DNA from: Euclidia mi
Taxonomy: Eukaryota > Arthropoda > Insecta > Lepidoptera > Erebidae
NCBI GenBank assembly: GCA_944739405.2
Contig: OX123209.2
Location: 8,563,217-8,627,216, forward strand
Direction: 5' to 3'
DNA: 64,000 nucleotides
Position numbers and translations under genes: made by a program. A model generated the notes under the pieces. It saw only the letters and a list, made by a program, of their open reading frames with translations. It was not told the DNA's origin and made no database searches. Numbering within the stretch: the stretch's first letter is position 1; each line of letters opens with the position of its first letter. Below are positions 10,425 to 20,759 of the stretch, one piece after another.

Positions 10425-11424
10425 ACTGAGAACTTATTTTATTTATATAAGATTCAAGTAAAATATTTCGCAATTTTAAATGTTTTAGTCGAAGCTCATG
10501 TTCGGCTCGTGCCCACACATGGGCTTCTGACATATGTTTTATTTTCACCTCATTTTCAGCCTTTATGGCATCTATGAGAACTTGATTTCTCATCGTGTTT
10601 TCCTCATGCTGAAACGAATGGGTAGTAAATTAATAAATTGATAGTTATGAGATTTTCAAATATGTGAAGTTAGAAAACATACAATAATGAAACAATGGTA
10701 TGGGCATAATTTCAGTAAAGATTAAGGAAGGGGAAGGAATTGGGCAAATTATATAACTATTGTTTCTGAATAATGGCAATGCCGTATGCCGTATGAATGA
10801 CTAGCTTTTGCCTGCGGCTTCGCCCACAATACCCAAATAAATTATACATACTAGACTTTTTTACAGATTTAAGTAACTTTGTTTTATACAATGTAGGTAG
10901 TGATACTGGAATATATATTTATCTCTCTGTAGAACACCTTTAGCGTTCTACCACTGCTTCAGAGTGTGTATGTATATATATATAGTGACAAACCTGTTCT
11001 GTGTTTTCTTTCTCATGTTGTGGACTAAGAACAATCTCTTGAATGATAACTTCTATCGGGTCAACTTATTTTCTTCAGTAGACTGGATCTCCTTATGTTT
11101 AGTTTCCTGTTATAAAAATATGATTAATTAACATTTCTTCCAAATGAAGCTAATAAAAAGACATAATATATGTACCCGGAATATTATGCCATCACTATCA
11201 AATTTATTAAAATCCACTTCAAATTATTTTGTAATCATCTCCAATATTTCATTAGTTACAGGGTCTCGGCTTGGCGGCTTTTGTCGACCACCTGTTCCAT
11301 TCTGTTCTCTCTTATAATTAGAGAGTTTCTTCTTCGCATCTAACTTACTAATGCGCCACTGCTGTTTTATTTCTATAGTCGTTTTCTCTATATTATTTAG
11401 TTCATTAAACTTAGGGCCAGAAAA
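10425..11424 (-). pseudogene. Harbinger Myb-like protein gene, 3' exons
   Basis: Minus-strand exons. 11424 down to about 11175 (after a ctaag acceptor) carries FNELNNIEKTTIEIKQQW and AKKKLSNYKREQ, then a GTGGRQKPPSRDP linker and DSDG, with one in-frame TAA. A short exon near 10997-11100 has EIVLSPQHEKENTEQ before a donor. The last exon, 10607-10425 after a tttcag acceptor, encodes a charged coiled coil (EHELRLKHLKLRNILLE) and a stop. The organisation parallels the gene at 1.1-4.3 kb. The Myb-like protein helps Harbinger transposase enter the nucleus and bind element ends in better-studied cases. Between exons, 10798-10850 has a Helitron-like scrap (ctagcttttgcctgcggctt). Confidence 0.75.
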
Positions 11425-11634
11425 ATAAAGTAAAATGAATAAAGGAAATAAGAATATTGTCATATATTTTTGTAAACATCAAAGCTACACTTGCTTATGA
11501 TGTCTAAAAAGTTAACATATAATATGTACAGGGTGTCTCACGGCAGAGTTAGGATTTTGAAATGAAATAAAACTCAATTGGCATATTTTTGTCAAAACAT
11601 TTTTATTGAAAATTATTGGACTATAATGCGGATC

Positions 11635-12579
11635 TTATTTTTTAAGGATAACATCTTCGAGATGACCTCCATTTCGTAGCACGCACTCACGGAACCGATT
11701 CATCGCATTTTGCATAGCGCGCCTAAGCATAGCTGGCTGGATGTTGCGTATTTCTTGTTGGATATTTTGTTTTAGCTCAGCGATATTCCTCGGATTATTA
11801 ACGTAAACTTTGCTCTTAAGGTACCCCCATAGAAAATAGTCCATAGGGGTCAAATCTGGTGATCGCGGAGGCCACGCGATGTCACCAAAGCGGGTTATCA
11901 ATTTTTGAGGAAACAATTCACGAAGTTGGTCCATAGTGGCTCTTGCAGTGTGGCAAGTCGCTCCATCCTGCTGAAATCATGTTCTTGAGCTGAAGGCTGG
12001 ATGCTCTTGAAGTTGGGGTACAAAATAATTGGATATCATTTGCCAGAGAGAGTTACCGCAGCACGTGTCGCATTTTCAAAAAAATACGGCCCGATTATTC
12101 CATCGACCGAAAGAGCACACCACACTGTCACTTTTGGACTATGCAGCGGTCTTTGATGTTTTTGTCTGGGATTGACAACTGACCAAAAGCGACAATTTTG
12201 TTTCTTAACATTTCCATTTAAATGGAAATGTGCTTCATCGCTCCAAAACACATTATTCAAAGTGCGAAATCTCTCAATTATTGTCTGGCTAAAACTTTTA
12301 CGTAAATTGTAGTCATTTTCATTTATTTCTTGCACTATCTGTATTTTATAGGGAAGGAGTTTCAAATCACGTTCTAAAATCCGCTCTACGGTTGATTTGG
12401 TGACGTTTAAATCCGCCGCTCTTTTGCGTATTGACAAGCGTGGATTTCGACGAACGCTAGCTGCCGCTTCGTTTATTGTTTCTTCCGTCCTTGAAGTTCT
12501 GCATGGGCCTGGTTGATTTATAGCGGACCCGGTAGCTCGAAACTTGATAGTCCATTTACGAATCAAATTTTCGCTTAGT
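11635..12579 (-). pseudogene. DD41D mariner transposase, main part
   Basis: From 12579 downwards: helix-turn-helix residues (LSENLIRKWTIKFRATG, KSTVERILERDL), first Asp in NVFWSDEAHFHLNG, second Asp in FQQDGATCHTAR and third Asp in WPPRSPDLTPMDYFLWG. Counting gives 41 residues between the second and third Asp, the rosa-like DD41D class. Damage: a frameshift around 12050 (end of VTLSGK) and a TGA just before FQQDG. The first 39 codons are missing here and lie at 36826-36944. Confidence 0.9.
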
Positions 12580-12599
12580 CCATCGTAAGACTTTCATCC

Positions 12600-13305
12600 C
12601 GGGAGTCTCGGTCTCGAAAATTTCGAGAGTCTCGACGATTTTGCTGTGCTTTCGAGACTCGAGACTGCGACCTCCAGTTTTCGAGACTATCGAGACTTTT
12701 CAGACTTAAGGCAAACAATGAGACTAAAAAAGAACACGCCAACAGCTTTTCCCGACAGGGTTTTTGCAGACAAATCTATATCATCGTGTTCGCAGTGAAA
12801 TAGCGCTCATTTTTCTTCACAAATGGACTGCTAATTCACACTTTTTATTAACACGTATTATGTTATTCAATATTATTGTCTGTAGATGTGCTTAATGAAT
12901 TAATAAATAAAATAAATACTACAATAATATGACTCAACTGTCGAAGTGCTGCCAACCCTATACATAGGTACGCCAGGGAAAAATAGACAACACAATGTTT
13001 ACGTACCCTTTAGGGTTCATACATTCGGTTAGTACTAAAGGAAAATGCTCATTCTTGTATGGACTACCGTGTCACATGATGTTTAGCTGATTAAACTCGT
13101 ATGTTAAATGAAAAGTCAAGTCTTTTTCTGCTTTTCGTAGTCTGGACGGGATTTTTTTGCCAACTCAATCGTGATATATTTTTTACAGAATTTGATATAA
13201 AATACTTTTCATCCATTAACCAGGTCGGTAAAGGTAGCTCTTCTACGGAGCTATTCTATCATCAGATCCTTTCTATCTGAAAGCACATTGGGTGTATTTT
13301 TCTTA
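12600..13305. other. Left arm of X, non-coding
   Basis: The first 110 bp repeat tctcgag/cgagact words of the TIR region. The rest is AT-rich with no recognised gene or RNA. Confidence 0.45.
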
Positions 13306-13345
13306 CGTGCATATCGCACCTACGGTGCTATAACGTCACTAATGT
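13306..13345. repeat. Inverted subterminal repeat, left copy
   Basis: The sequence tatcgcacctacggtgctat plus aacgtcacta is present in inverted orientation at 19698-19731 with few differences. A further copy of the aacgtcac core is at 13508-13520. This suggests an unidentified element with the exon at 13.7-14.0 kb between these ends. Confidence 0.65.
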
Positions 13346-13689
13346 ATCTGACGTATTTTTTCAGGAGAAGCGTTTCAAAATTGAACATACTCGACAAAAA
13401 AAAATTGATAATATTGAAACTAAACCATTAAACCTTACTTGAACATAAAAGCAAACATTTCCCTGTTTACTATTATGAAGATATAAACGTTTAAAAATTA
13501 CAACCCTCGCAGAAGTGACGTTATGGGTCTAGAAAATAATTTATCGGTCAATTATGTCAAAGCAAATAAAACACGTCATCATGCATTTCTAAAAAATATT
13601 TATTCAAATAGCAAAAAAAGTTACAAAATTTCTGAATTCTAAATAGGAACTTTTATATTAATCAGACTTTTTAATGTCAGATTATCTTC

Positions 13690-14000
13690 TTACTGCATAT
13701 CGCCTGTTTGGAAGTCGACACCCTCTTGTTCATACGATGTATTAGTCGCAAATAAAATAGATGGAGAGTTACCGGAGTTCTCGAAAGTAGTATCATCCTG
13801 CTCTGGAGTAGTTGTTGTTGGGTCTTCTAGGTTGGATGGTGATACTGTACACTCAGAATTTGTAAGAGACAGTGCATTTTCTGGTTTTGAATATGGTAAC
13901 TTTGTAGAGTTGGCTAAATTTTGAACTTCAATCGAGTTTTTGTTACCATCGGAAAGTGCTAGTAGCACTAGGTGTTTGCTGCGTTGGTTCATTCTGAATA
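13690..14000 (-). pseudogene. Unrecognised exon with consensus splice acceptor
   Basis: After a pyrimidine-rich acceptor (ttttttattcag) the minus strand reads from an ATG: MNQRSKHLVLLALSDGNKN, then a Ser/Thr/Asn-rich, acidic tail to a TAA at 13690, about 100 codons. I recognise no family with confidence. The N-terminus resembles the opening of some insect transposon-encoded proteins. Its upstream (right) neighbour is the hAT/Transib nest, which sits in what would be its 5' intron. Whether further exons survive is unclear. Confidence 0.4.
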
Positions 14001-14526
14001 AAAAAAAGAAAATACAAAATAATGATAATAAATAGGTGCTCAATAAAAAAATATAATAACGAAATAAATTATTGACTGATTTATCAAAATTAAGATTTTA
14101 AATTCCCGTGAAATAATTACTTATTAGATTGCTTAAAAGCAATGACGGCTGAGGGGCTTGTAATATCGGAGAATATTGAATTCCGGAACTGAGTTACGAT
14201 ATTGGAGTGTCAATTCCGGAATTCCGGTATTGGTTTCGGAATTGGTATGCTCTTGAAATATTTAAATTTCTTATATAAAATAAACGTGTATAATGCCAAA
14301 ATTAAACAATTTATATACTTTTCATCAGTCTATAATTCGTTATACGTTGGAGAGATCATAATTGTACTATTGAATTTGAAGACCTCAACATTTCATACAG
14401 TTTTTATTAATTAACATGTCATGAACATTCAAGCCTAAGTAGGAAAAAGTTAGGAAGAAAAATTGTGTAATTAAACATTATTATAAAACCAGGCAATTTA
14501 ACATTAAAATAATAATCAGACCGATT

Positions 14527-17395
14527 CACTATGGTTCGTCTAGAACAAGCTAGCTAGACAAAATTATTTTATTTGATTTTTATGTCTAGATGCGGTTAAT
14601 AAGCAAAGATATAAGGTTTTTGGTACTTTTTTCAAGGCAGTTTGTCATTTGAGCTGGTATCATGAAAAAAAAAACATTTATCGGGCATATGTGTATAATA
14701 TATTTTTTGAACATTTTATAAAGTGATTTATCCCTCGACGTCGCTATAAAATCTAATAACAGATGCATAAAATATCTAAGAACTAAATCTATTACTCATT
14801 ATCATCACTATCATCAGATGAATCATCCATTGAATAGTCATGATCGTGAGGGGCAGAACTATGAAAAGTAGAAATCATATTAACATTTTGTTCCTTACAG
14901 CTAGGTGGGACAATTAAATCTAATACTTCAGTTGGAAGCGTACCTATTTTCTTCCGAGGAACTTCTCGTAAACCGTTTATTACAGGGTCAGATGTTATCA
15001 ATAACATATTAAGTAAATCTCTATTCGTAGCCTCCCGTGATCGCTTTCGTGTGTTGTGCTCACGAAATCTTCTGCAGTCCTTATTCCGAGCTTCCTGTGC
15101 TTCCTCGGAAAGCTGGCCTATAGGTAGAAGGGACGATCTAATTACTTCGCCACTGTGCAAAAGTATTTTGTGGACAGTAGCGGGCATGTAATACCATGAA
15201 TAGAGATTTACATAAAGTTGTCTAGTTTCTTGAGCTAAGTTAACGAATTTTTCAATATTTATATCATATCCCGATGATAAAGTGCGAAGTAGTATGCCAA
15301 ATTTTTGTATTAGTGAAACATCTAACCCTGTAATATCGGCACTAGCCTCGGGATTTCCAAAAAATCTTCGCGCGGTGTTCCCGTCATTAGTGTTACCGAA
15401 CCCTGGTTTTGGTTTGTCTACAATCAAGCCCATTTCGCTTTTAAATCGTTTTTTAATGTCATCTGAACGTTGTTTCACACTAGCTTTGTCTTCGGCTGTT
15501 CTTAACTGCCATTTTTTTATATTTAGGCGATAGCTAATGTGAAGCAAGCATTCAAAGCACCTTATCCAAGCGTGCAACGTAGACAAACCAAAACCAAGAT
15601 TATCTTTGTCCGCAGCAAACTCTTTTGACAGATCATTCATCATTGTTGGAGTTGCCCCACAAATAAAACATTTTTGTGAGGAAGAAGTTTCGGTCAGAGC
15701 ATTGCAAACTTTTCCGTCAATCATTGTTAAAAGCATAACATGTGTGACAGATACTTCGGTCTCCATCACCTTGCAGGTTGTCGGCAATAAAGCGTTTATC
15801 TCTTCTAAAACCTTATTGGTTTCCGAAATCGTAAAATCTTTCGTTTCCTTAGAAAAGATAAACTTTATTGGCCGACAATACATTGTAGAACAGGGCCGAG
15901 GATTCTGCCACACAATATTACCACTTTCATCTTTCAATTGAAGAGGAACGAAAGAAAATACAAATAAAAACTCGTCACTATCGTCACAATTAGTGAATTT
16001 TTGTTTGTACATACTATGACCGGAACTTCCATCACAACCCCATTTACTGATTAATGTGAATGACGTGCAAGGTAACAGACTATGAACAACTTCTTGTTGT
16101 GCTGAAACTAAACGTTCGGCAGTCTTATCAAGAATTGCCTGAACTTTGATTTCAGCATGCGTTTCATTGACTGTAATTTGTTCACCTGACGGGTAGCAGG
16201 CTATTTTAGCCTTTCTAACACTGTACATTGACGGAAACACCTTATGTCCAGCTTTAATACTCCACTTCCGAGTCTGCTTATAGCTATGGCTACTTGATTT
16301 ACTATCAACGTAGTACGCTAAAGCTTCCTCACTTGTTAAACTCCTGGGGGCACTTTCTTCACTCGTGGTCTTGGTTATTGAAGGATCACTAGTCACATCT
16401 TTAATTTGACGTGCTACACTTCTCTGACCCGAGATTCGAGCTGACACTTCAGCGGCGTAAATTAATTCACTAGCACTTCTGGACTGTAATAGATCGTCTA
16501 CACGTCGTCTCTTCGTTTTGAGACTAGAATGTTCAAAATCTTTAGTAGGTCTTCCGGGTCCCGGTTCTCCAGATGTAGTTGGCAGAGATAAATAAACGGA
16601 CACATCGAAAGATATGTCAAGACCCTCCAGCCACGTCGAATACTTTTGTAGGAATCGCTCTCGATTTCTTCCACAGCTGCTCCACTTTTCAGCAAATTTC
16701 GTTGAATATCTTGAGATTAGTACTTTAATATCTCGCAGAGACTGCTCCGTAACACCATCAAAATTATATCTCAAAGATATAAACCGAAAGAGCTCCTCAT
16801 TCCGCGTTTCCTTCGGGTGTTTCAGCCATTCTTCGAAAAAATCCATTCTTGAGACGGTAAAAACTGTTGAAAGAAAAAAATAAATAAAAATTAGTTGTGC
16901 AAATATATCGCAATGAATTTTTTTACGTATAACTACTAGACACTTATGAGAATCGTATATGATAGGTTCTACGGTGGGGACAAGTGGGGACATGTTATTA
17001 TTTGACCGATGAATTTGAAAAAATGAGTAAAAAAGTGGGTGAAAATTCAAACATTTCATTTTATAAGACTAAAGAATGAAGTTCCCATGTTGAAAATGAA
17101 ATAAAATATAACTACTTACCCTTACGTATACAATCCATCACAAAAACACTTTCACAAATTTCTTTTAGTGACATAAACAATGCTATCAAATATGATGTAA
17201 AAATGCAAATGAATGCCCTTTAAATAGTCAACATCTTATAAACATACCTTAACGACGCTCTTAATGAGGGTAGTATTGATAATTAATAGGTGTAATCCTC
17301 AATGTATAGGGGTAATGAGTTCGTAATAGTAATTAACTTCCAGGAATTTAAGAGTTGTTTTTGTCTAGCTAGCTTGTTCTAGACGAACCATAGTG
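14527..17395 (-). mobile_element. Transib transposon, 2869 bp, apparently complete
   Basis: Perfect 37-bp inverted ends (14527-14563 and 17359-17395) start with cactatg and contain ctagaacaagctagctagac. They are flanked by an exact 5-bp duplication, cgatt (14522-14526 and 17396-17400). Transib elements make 5-bp duplications and their ends begin with a CACWATG-like heptamer resembling the V(D)J recombination signal. One long transposase gene fills most of the interior. Perfect TIRs and duplication indicate a recent insertion into the hAT. Confidence 0.95.
14792..16846 (-). CDS. Transib (RAG1-core-like) transposase, 684 aa, open
   Basis: I start at ATG 16846 (MDFFEEWLKHPKE). The frame stays open to 17059 but that extension is hydrophobic and non-domain-like. 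The order of motifs follows the RAG1 core. A first catalytic Asp lies in SKWGCDGSSGH (Asp272; RAG1 has SCDGMGD), then FVFSFVPLQL and PRPCSTMYCRPIKF, a CxxC in KCFICGAT (393-396) and LHAWIRCFE (424-432). Then come NTNDGNTARRFF and, near the C-terminus, PIGQLSEEAQEARNK with RRFREHN, matching the RAG1 Glu962 region. The tail is acidic (DDSSDDSDDNE). The middle region has a Ser/Arg-rich basic patch (KTKRRRVDD). The protein would excise and integrate the element at its CAC ends. The second Asp expected near LHAW is not obvious. No stops or frameshifts were seen. Confidence 0.9.
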   Translation of the reverse strand: MDFFEEWLKHPKETRNEELFRFISLRYNFDGVTEQSLRDIKVLISRYSTKFAEKWSSCGRNRERFLQKYSTWLEGLDISFDVSVYLSLPTTSGEPGPGRPTKDFEHSSLKTKRRRVDDLLQSRSASELIYAAEVSARISGQRSVARQIKDVTSDPSITKTTSEESAPRSLTSEEALAYYVDSKSSSHSYKQTRKWSIKAGHKVFPSMYSVRKAKIACYPSGEQITVNETHAEIKVQAILDKTAERLVSAQQEVVHSLLPCTSFTLISKWGCDGSSGHSMYKQKFTNCDDSDEFLFVFSFVPLQLKDESGNIVWQNPRPCSTMYCRPIKFIFSKETKDFTISETNKVLEEINALLPTTCKVMETEVSVTHVMLLTMIDGKVCNALTETSSSQKCFICGATPTMMNDLSKEFAADKDNLGFGLSTLHAWIRCFECLLHISYRLNIKKWQLRTAEDKASVKQRSDDIKKRFKSEMGLIVDKPKPGFGNTNDGNTARRFFGNPEASADITGLDVSLIQKFGILLRTLSSGYDINIEKFVNLAQETRQLYVNLYSWYYMPATVHKILLHSGEVIRSSLLPIGQLSEEAQEARNKDCRRFREHNTRKRSREATNRDLLNMLLITSDPVINGLREVPRKKIGTLPTEVLDLIVPPSCKEQNVNMISTFHSSAPHDHDYSMDDSSDDSDDNE

Positions 17396-17577
17396 CGATT
17401 CTCGAAATTCCTAGCTCATGTTCATTTCTCAGATCATAATTTTGCCAACGTGCCATGTAAGAGCTCTTAGCTGCCGTCGACGCGTCGACGGTTGCCGCCG
17501 ACGCGCGTCGTCGGCTGCAGTTACCTGTGCCGTTGGGAACATGCCGCTCGTGTGTAAGAGCTCTAATGTAGCGTGTT

Positions 17578-17880
17578 AGGTGTACCGTGTAAGACTAACC
17601 GTCAAAGCAGCGAAGTGCGCGTCAATGCAGCGAAGTTAAAGTAGGATTGGGTAGGATATGCCTGTAGGATACATCTCGAAAAGTGGACATACACCACCAA
17701 ACAATGCAACCTTGTACGAGAAGTAGAAGCGGAGGAAAGATAAGTTGTGTTGACAGGGGCAGGTCGAAAAAAACGATTATTACTTTTCTAGCAGACTGGC
17801 AAGATAAAGCCAAAGATCGGCTTTTATGGAAGAGTGTGGGGGAGACCTTAGCCCAGCAGTGGGCCAATAACGGTTAAAAT
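17578..17880 (+). pseudogene. Non-LTR retrotransposon 3' end fragment
   Basis: The frame 17683-17877 ends DWQDKAKDRLLWKSVGETLA then QQWANNG, the typical C-terminus of insect endonuclease/reverse-transcriptase polyproteins of the RTE/R1 kind. The nucleotide tail gaccttagcccagcagtggg is a common lepidopteran LINE 3' end. It is strongly 5'-truncated and inserted in the hAT element. Confidence 0.7.
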
Positions 17881-19013
17881 AAAACCAAATATTACTAAAG
17901 TTTATAATAACATTTGAGAATAAAGTGAGTTTATGCACTTTCCTTATTTTATGGGTAGTTGATTGATTCAATTGTTGAAAAAATCGTGGGGATGAGAATC
18001 AACAAAATCTTTCAAATCGATTATTTCCTTATGAAATTGTTCTTTCCAAAAAAGTGATGATCTATTGGAGCAAATTACAGACTCTAGGGGTATGGAGGGT
18101 GTCGGAGACTTTCAAACCTCAGCTTCCACTAATTTAGTAATCGTCTTGCGCGAAGTACCTATGTAATCTACATAAGTGTCCGTTATCCTAAAGCAACAGA
18201 AGGCCCTAACGAATAAAGATATAAGTCTGATTAGAACGACCGACATCTTGCCATCATTGTTTGCAATTGTTGACAGTGAAATTTGCTACTGTAATATGCT
18301 GTCCATATCTATCTATCTATCGATCTTCTATCTTGGGAAGCTGAAGTGCATGATACCAGCACTGGTCCCTCAGACAACAACCAGTACTTTTTTGAATGAG
18401 CTTTCACTTGTGCAGGAGTTGGCCGGTTCTCCTTGGTTCAAGCGCATTGACGAGCGATTCCTGTTCTCGGACTGCTCCCATTCTTTCATCAGACGAAACG
18501 ATAGATTTCAATATTTTCTCTATATTGTCACGGTTGAGTAAACTCACATAGCATTCAATGCGTGTTTGTTAGTGTCTTTTGATTAATTATTTCTACAATT
18601 GTTTCCTTTCTAATTCTTTTTAAGCTAATTAGAATTCTTACATATATCGTTACTAACACCGAAGCTAACTCTGATGTGGTTTGCATTAGATCTGCTTCCA
18701 TGATAACATTTAATTTTTCATTGTCAACTATGGTCTCAGATCGTTCGCGGAATTAACAAAATGTCGGCGACATAGGAAACACTCAAGGGGGAGCGTGGAG
18801 TCGCTGGGGAAGGAATGGTGATCTAACACTGTGTATTATTTGCCACTTTCACAAAGAAACGTTAGCTAGAAAAATCACTTTGTATTATTAATTATGAATA
18901 CCGGAATTGCGATATTTGGGCCCTTAATTCCGGTATTATAATATCGGAAAAAATCGTCCGAAATTCCGGAATTACGAAATCTCGGAATTCCGGGATCTAT
19001 GCCCTACGGCTGA

Positions 19014-20480
19014 CCTTTTAGTGCGCCAAACCACCACATTAATAATACAAATAGGTACTAATTATAATACAATTTCAAACGAAACAAACTGATCACTTTA
19101 AATTAAAGAAAATCAATAAAATAAAATTGTTATTGTTAAAATTAGCGGGACCGCCGATACCAGTTTTCAATTTAACGCAAGAATGTAATTTCAAAATCTA
19201 AACATCTCACATCAACTTATTTAAAATTTCGGGATAAAAAAGAGAAAAGATGTCATAATCATACTATTATCTATCTATTTATCATGTTGGAATAATTATC
19301 ATTAAAAAAATTAAAAACAATAATCCTACTATACTGGAGCAAAATCGTCACAAGTGTTAATCTAACGTTAAACTTTACACCATGAAATACAAATATTGGG
19401 GAAACAACGTCATTACTTCACTACACAAGTGTCGTTATTGCTCCAAAAACATAAAAAATAATTGTCACAATTACCTTAGTAACGTTGTAGCTCCAGAAGA
19501 CAACTACTCGTGCGGGGGGCCGCGCGCAACTGAACAATGAAACGTTGTTTCTCCCAGTGCCGTCCAGATTCGCGCCAAAACCGTAATGACACTAATGCCC
19601 TCACGAGGAAAGTTTGCGTACTACACAAATGACAATAACGCACCAAGTAAAGAGGTGGATTTGGAGTATTTTCCCATAATCATTTAAGTTTTGACAAAAA
19701 TTGCATAAGTGACGTTATTGCACCGTAGGTGCGATATTACAAAAAAAAATAAAGAATACTTGTATGTATTTGATTATCCGCTCACGACCGCACCGCATAC
19801 TTTAGTACCCGCGCGAAAATACCGGTTGTAGACGCAGTGCGTACTGTAGTACGCGTGCCACAGATTAACATAACCGATTTTTTACTGCCGCTTTTTATGC
19901 TTTGTTTCTTTCTAAAACATTCATTATTAATATTGCTTCTCACACAGTACGATTCTGGATATTGTTATGCTTCAAATACAACATTACTCCGTCATAGAGA
20001 CTCGTAACGTCAAAATTAATTCTCAAAGTTGCGTCGACTGTGTCAGTGAAGCGAGCTCAGTGACTAGCGAAACTCTCGCAATTTTTTAAAGATAATTGGT
20101 GTCATTTCAGTATAAATTTATGTAAAACAGTGATTTTAAAGTGTGTGTACGTGTTTGCGTTGAAATTTTAACGAAAGGGTGAACAGTTTAAGTGTTTTTT
20201 CTAACATTGTCGTGTTTGTTGTGTTTGTTCACCAAATGTCACCTCTTTTTTTGTATTGTTCTTACATATCTAAGCTAAAAAGTTTATAACAAACCAGTAA
20301 AGTATATATTGGTCTACAGTTTTCAATTATAAAATCAACGAAAATATAAAAAAATAGTAGATGCAAGTTTTTGTTGACTGCCATCGAAGTACCTAATACC
20401 TATAAAATGGCGGCGTGCACCCATCCGATACGTCATGGCCGTATCGGCTGGGTACACACATAGAATTTCGTACTGGTTGA
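19014..20480. other. Non-coding interior of X with repeated gtcgttattg-type motifs
   Basis: Diverged copies of a motif close to gcaataacgacacttgtg occur at 19421-19444, 19475-19495, 19622-19645 and 19699-19724 (minus strand), and the last is the inverted partner of 13306-13345. The stretch 20000-20460 has no recognised gene. It contains CpG-rich words and could be a transposon 5' UTR. Confidence 0.5.
19622..19731. repeat. Inverted subterminal repeats, right copies
   Basis: 19698-19731 is the reverse complement of 13311-13343 with few mismatches (gcaccgtaggtgcgatatta), and 19622-19645 is a weaker copy. Several subterminal copies in a DNA transposon commonly serve as transposase binding sites. 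The element they would belong to is not identified. Confidence 0.6.
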
Positions 20481-20759
20481 AATATATAATTTATTTTTTA
20501 TTTTAAAAAAAGTTGAATGTTTTAATGTATGTAATTATTTGTTTTTTTTATTATTTATTCATTCATAAACAATTTTAACATTGTATTTGAATCAAAAAAT
20601 ACTTAGAAATTATATAACAATGTCAAATTAAACTACAAGAATTAGAAATGATATAACTATGTCACAATAATTGATTATTTAAAATTATAAAAAGGAATAA
20701 TAATTGTCAATTCATTAAAATAATTATTGATCATAAGATAACATAAGAATATTAATAAT

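Larger units (their letters stand above)
14153..19005. mobile_element. Non-autonomous hAT element carrying a Transib
   Basis: An exact 8-bp duplication, acggctga (14145-14152 and 19006-19013), flanks ends that are imperfectly inverted (ggggcttgtaatatcgg left, agggcatagatcccgg right, read inward) and share many ttccggaatt words. Eight-bp duplications are the hAT hallmark. Its own sequence (about 1.98 kb without the Transib) holds a LINE 3' fragment and no hAT transposase. The frame at 18176-18541 is open for 121 codons but resembles nothing I know. Confidence 0.85.

Noticed and set aside
15282..15941. Plus-strand frames of 83 and 111 codons inside the Transib
   Set aside because: Antisense shadows of the transposase with no family features.
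18176..18541. 121-codon frame as a hAT-encoded protein
   Set aside because: No motif of any transposase, no splice context, and similar lengths arise by chance here.
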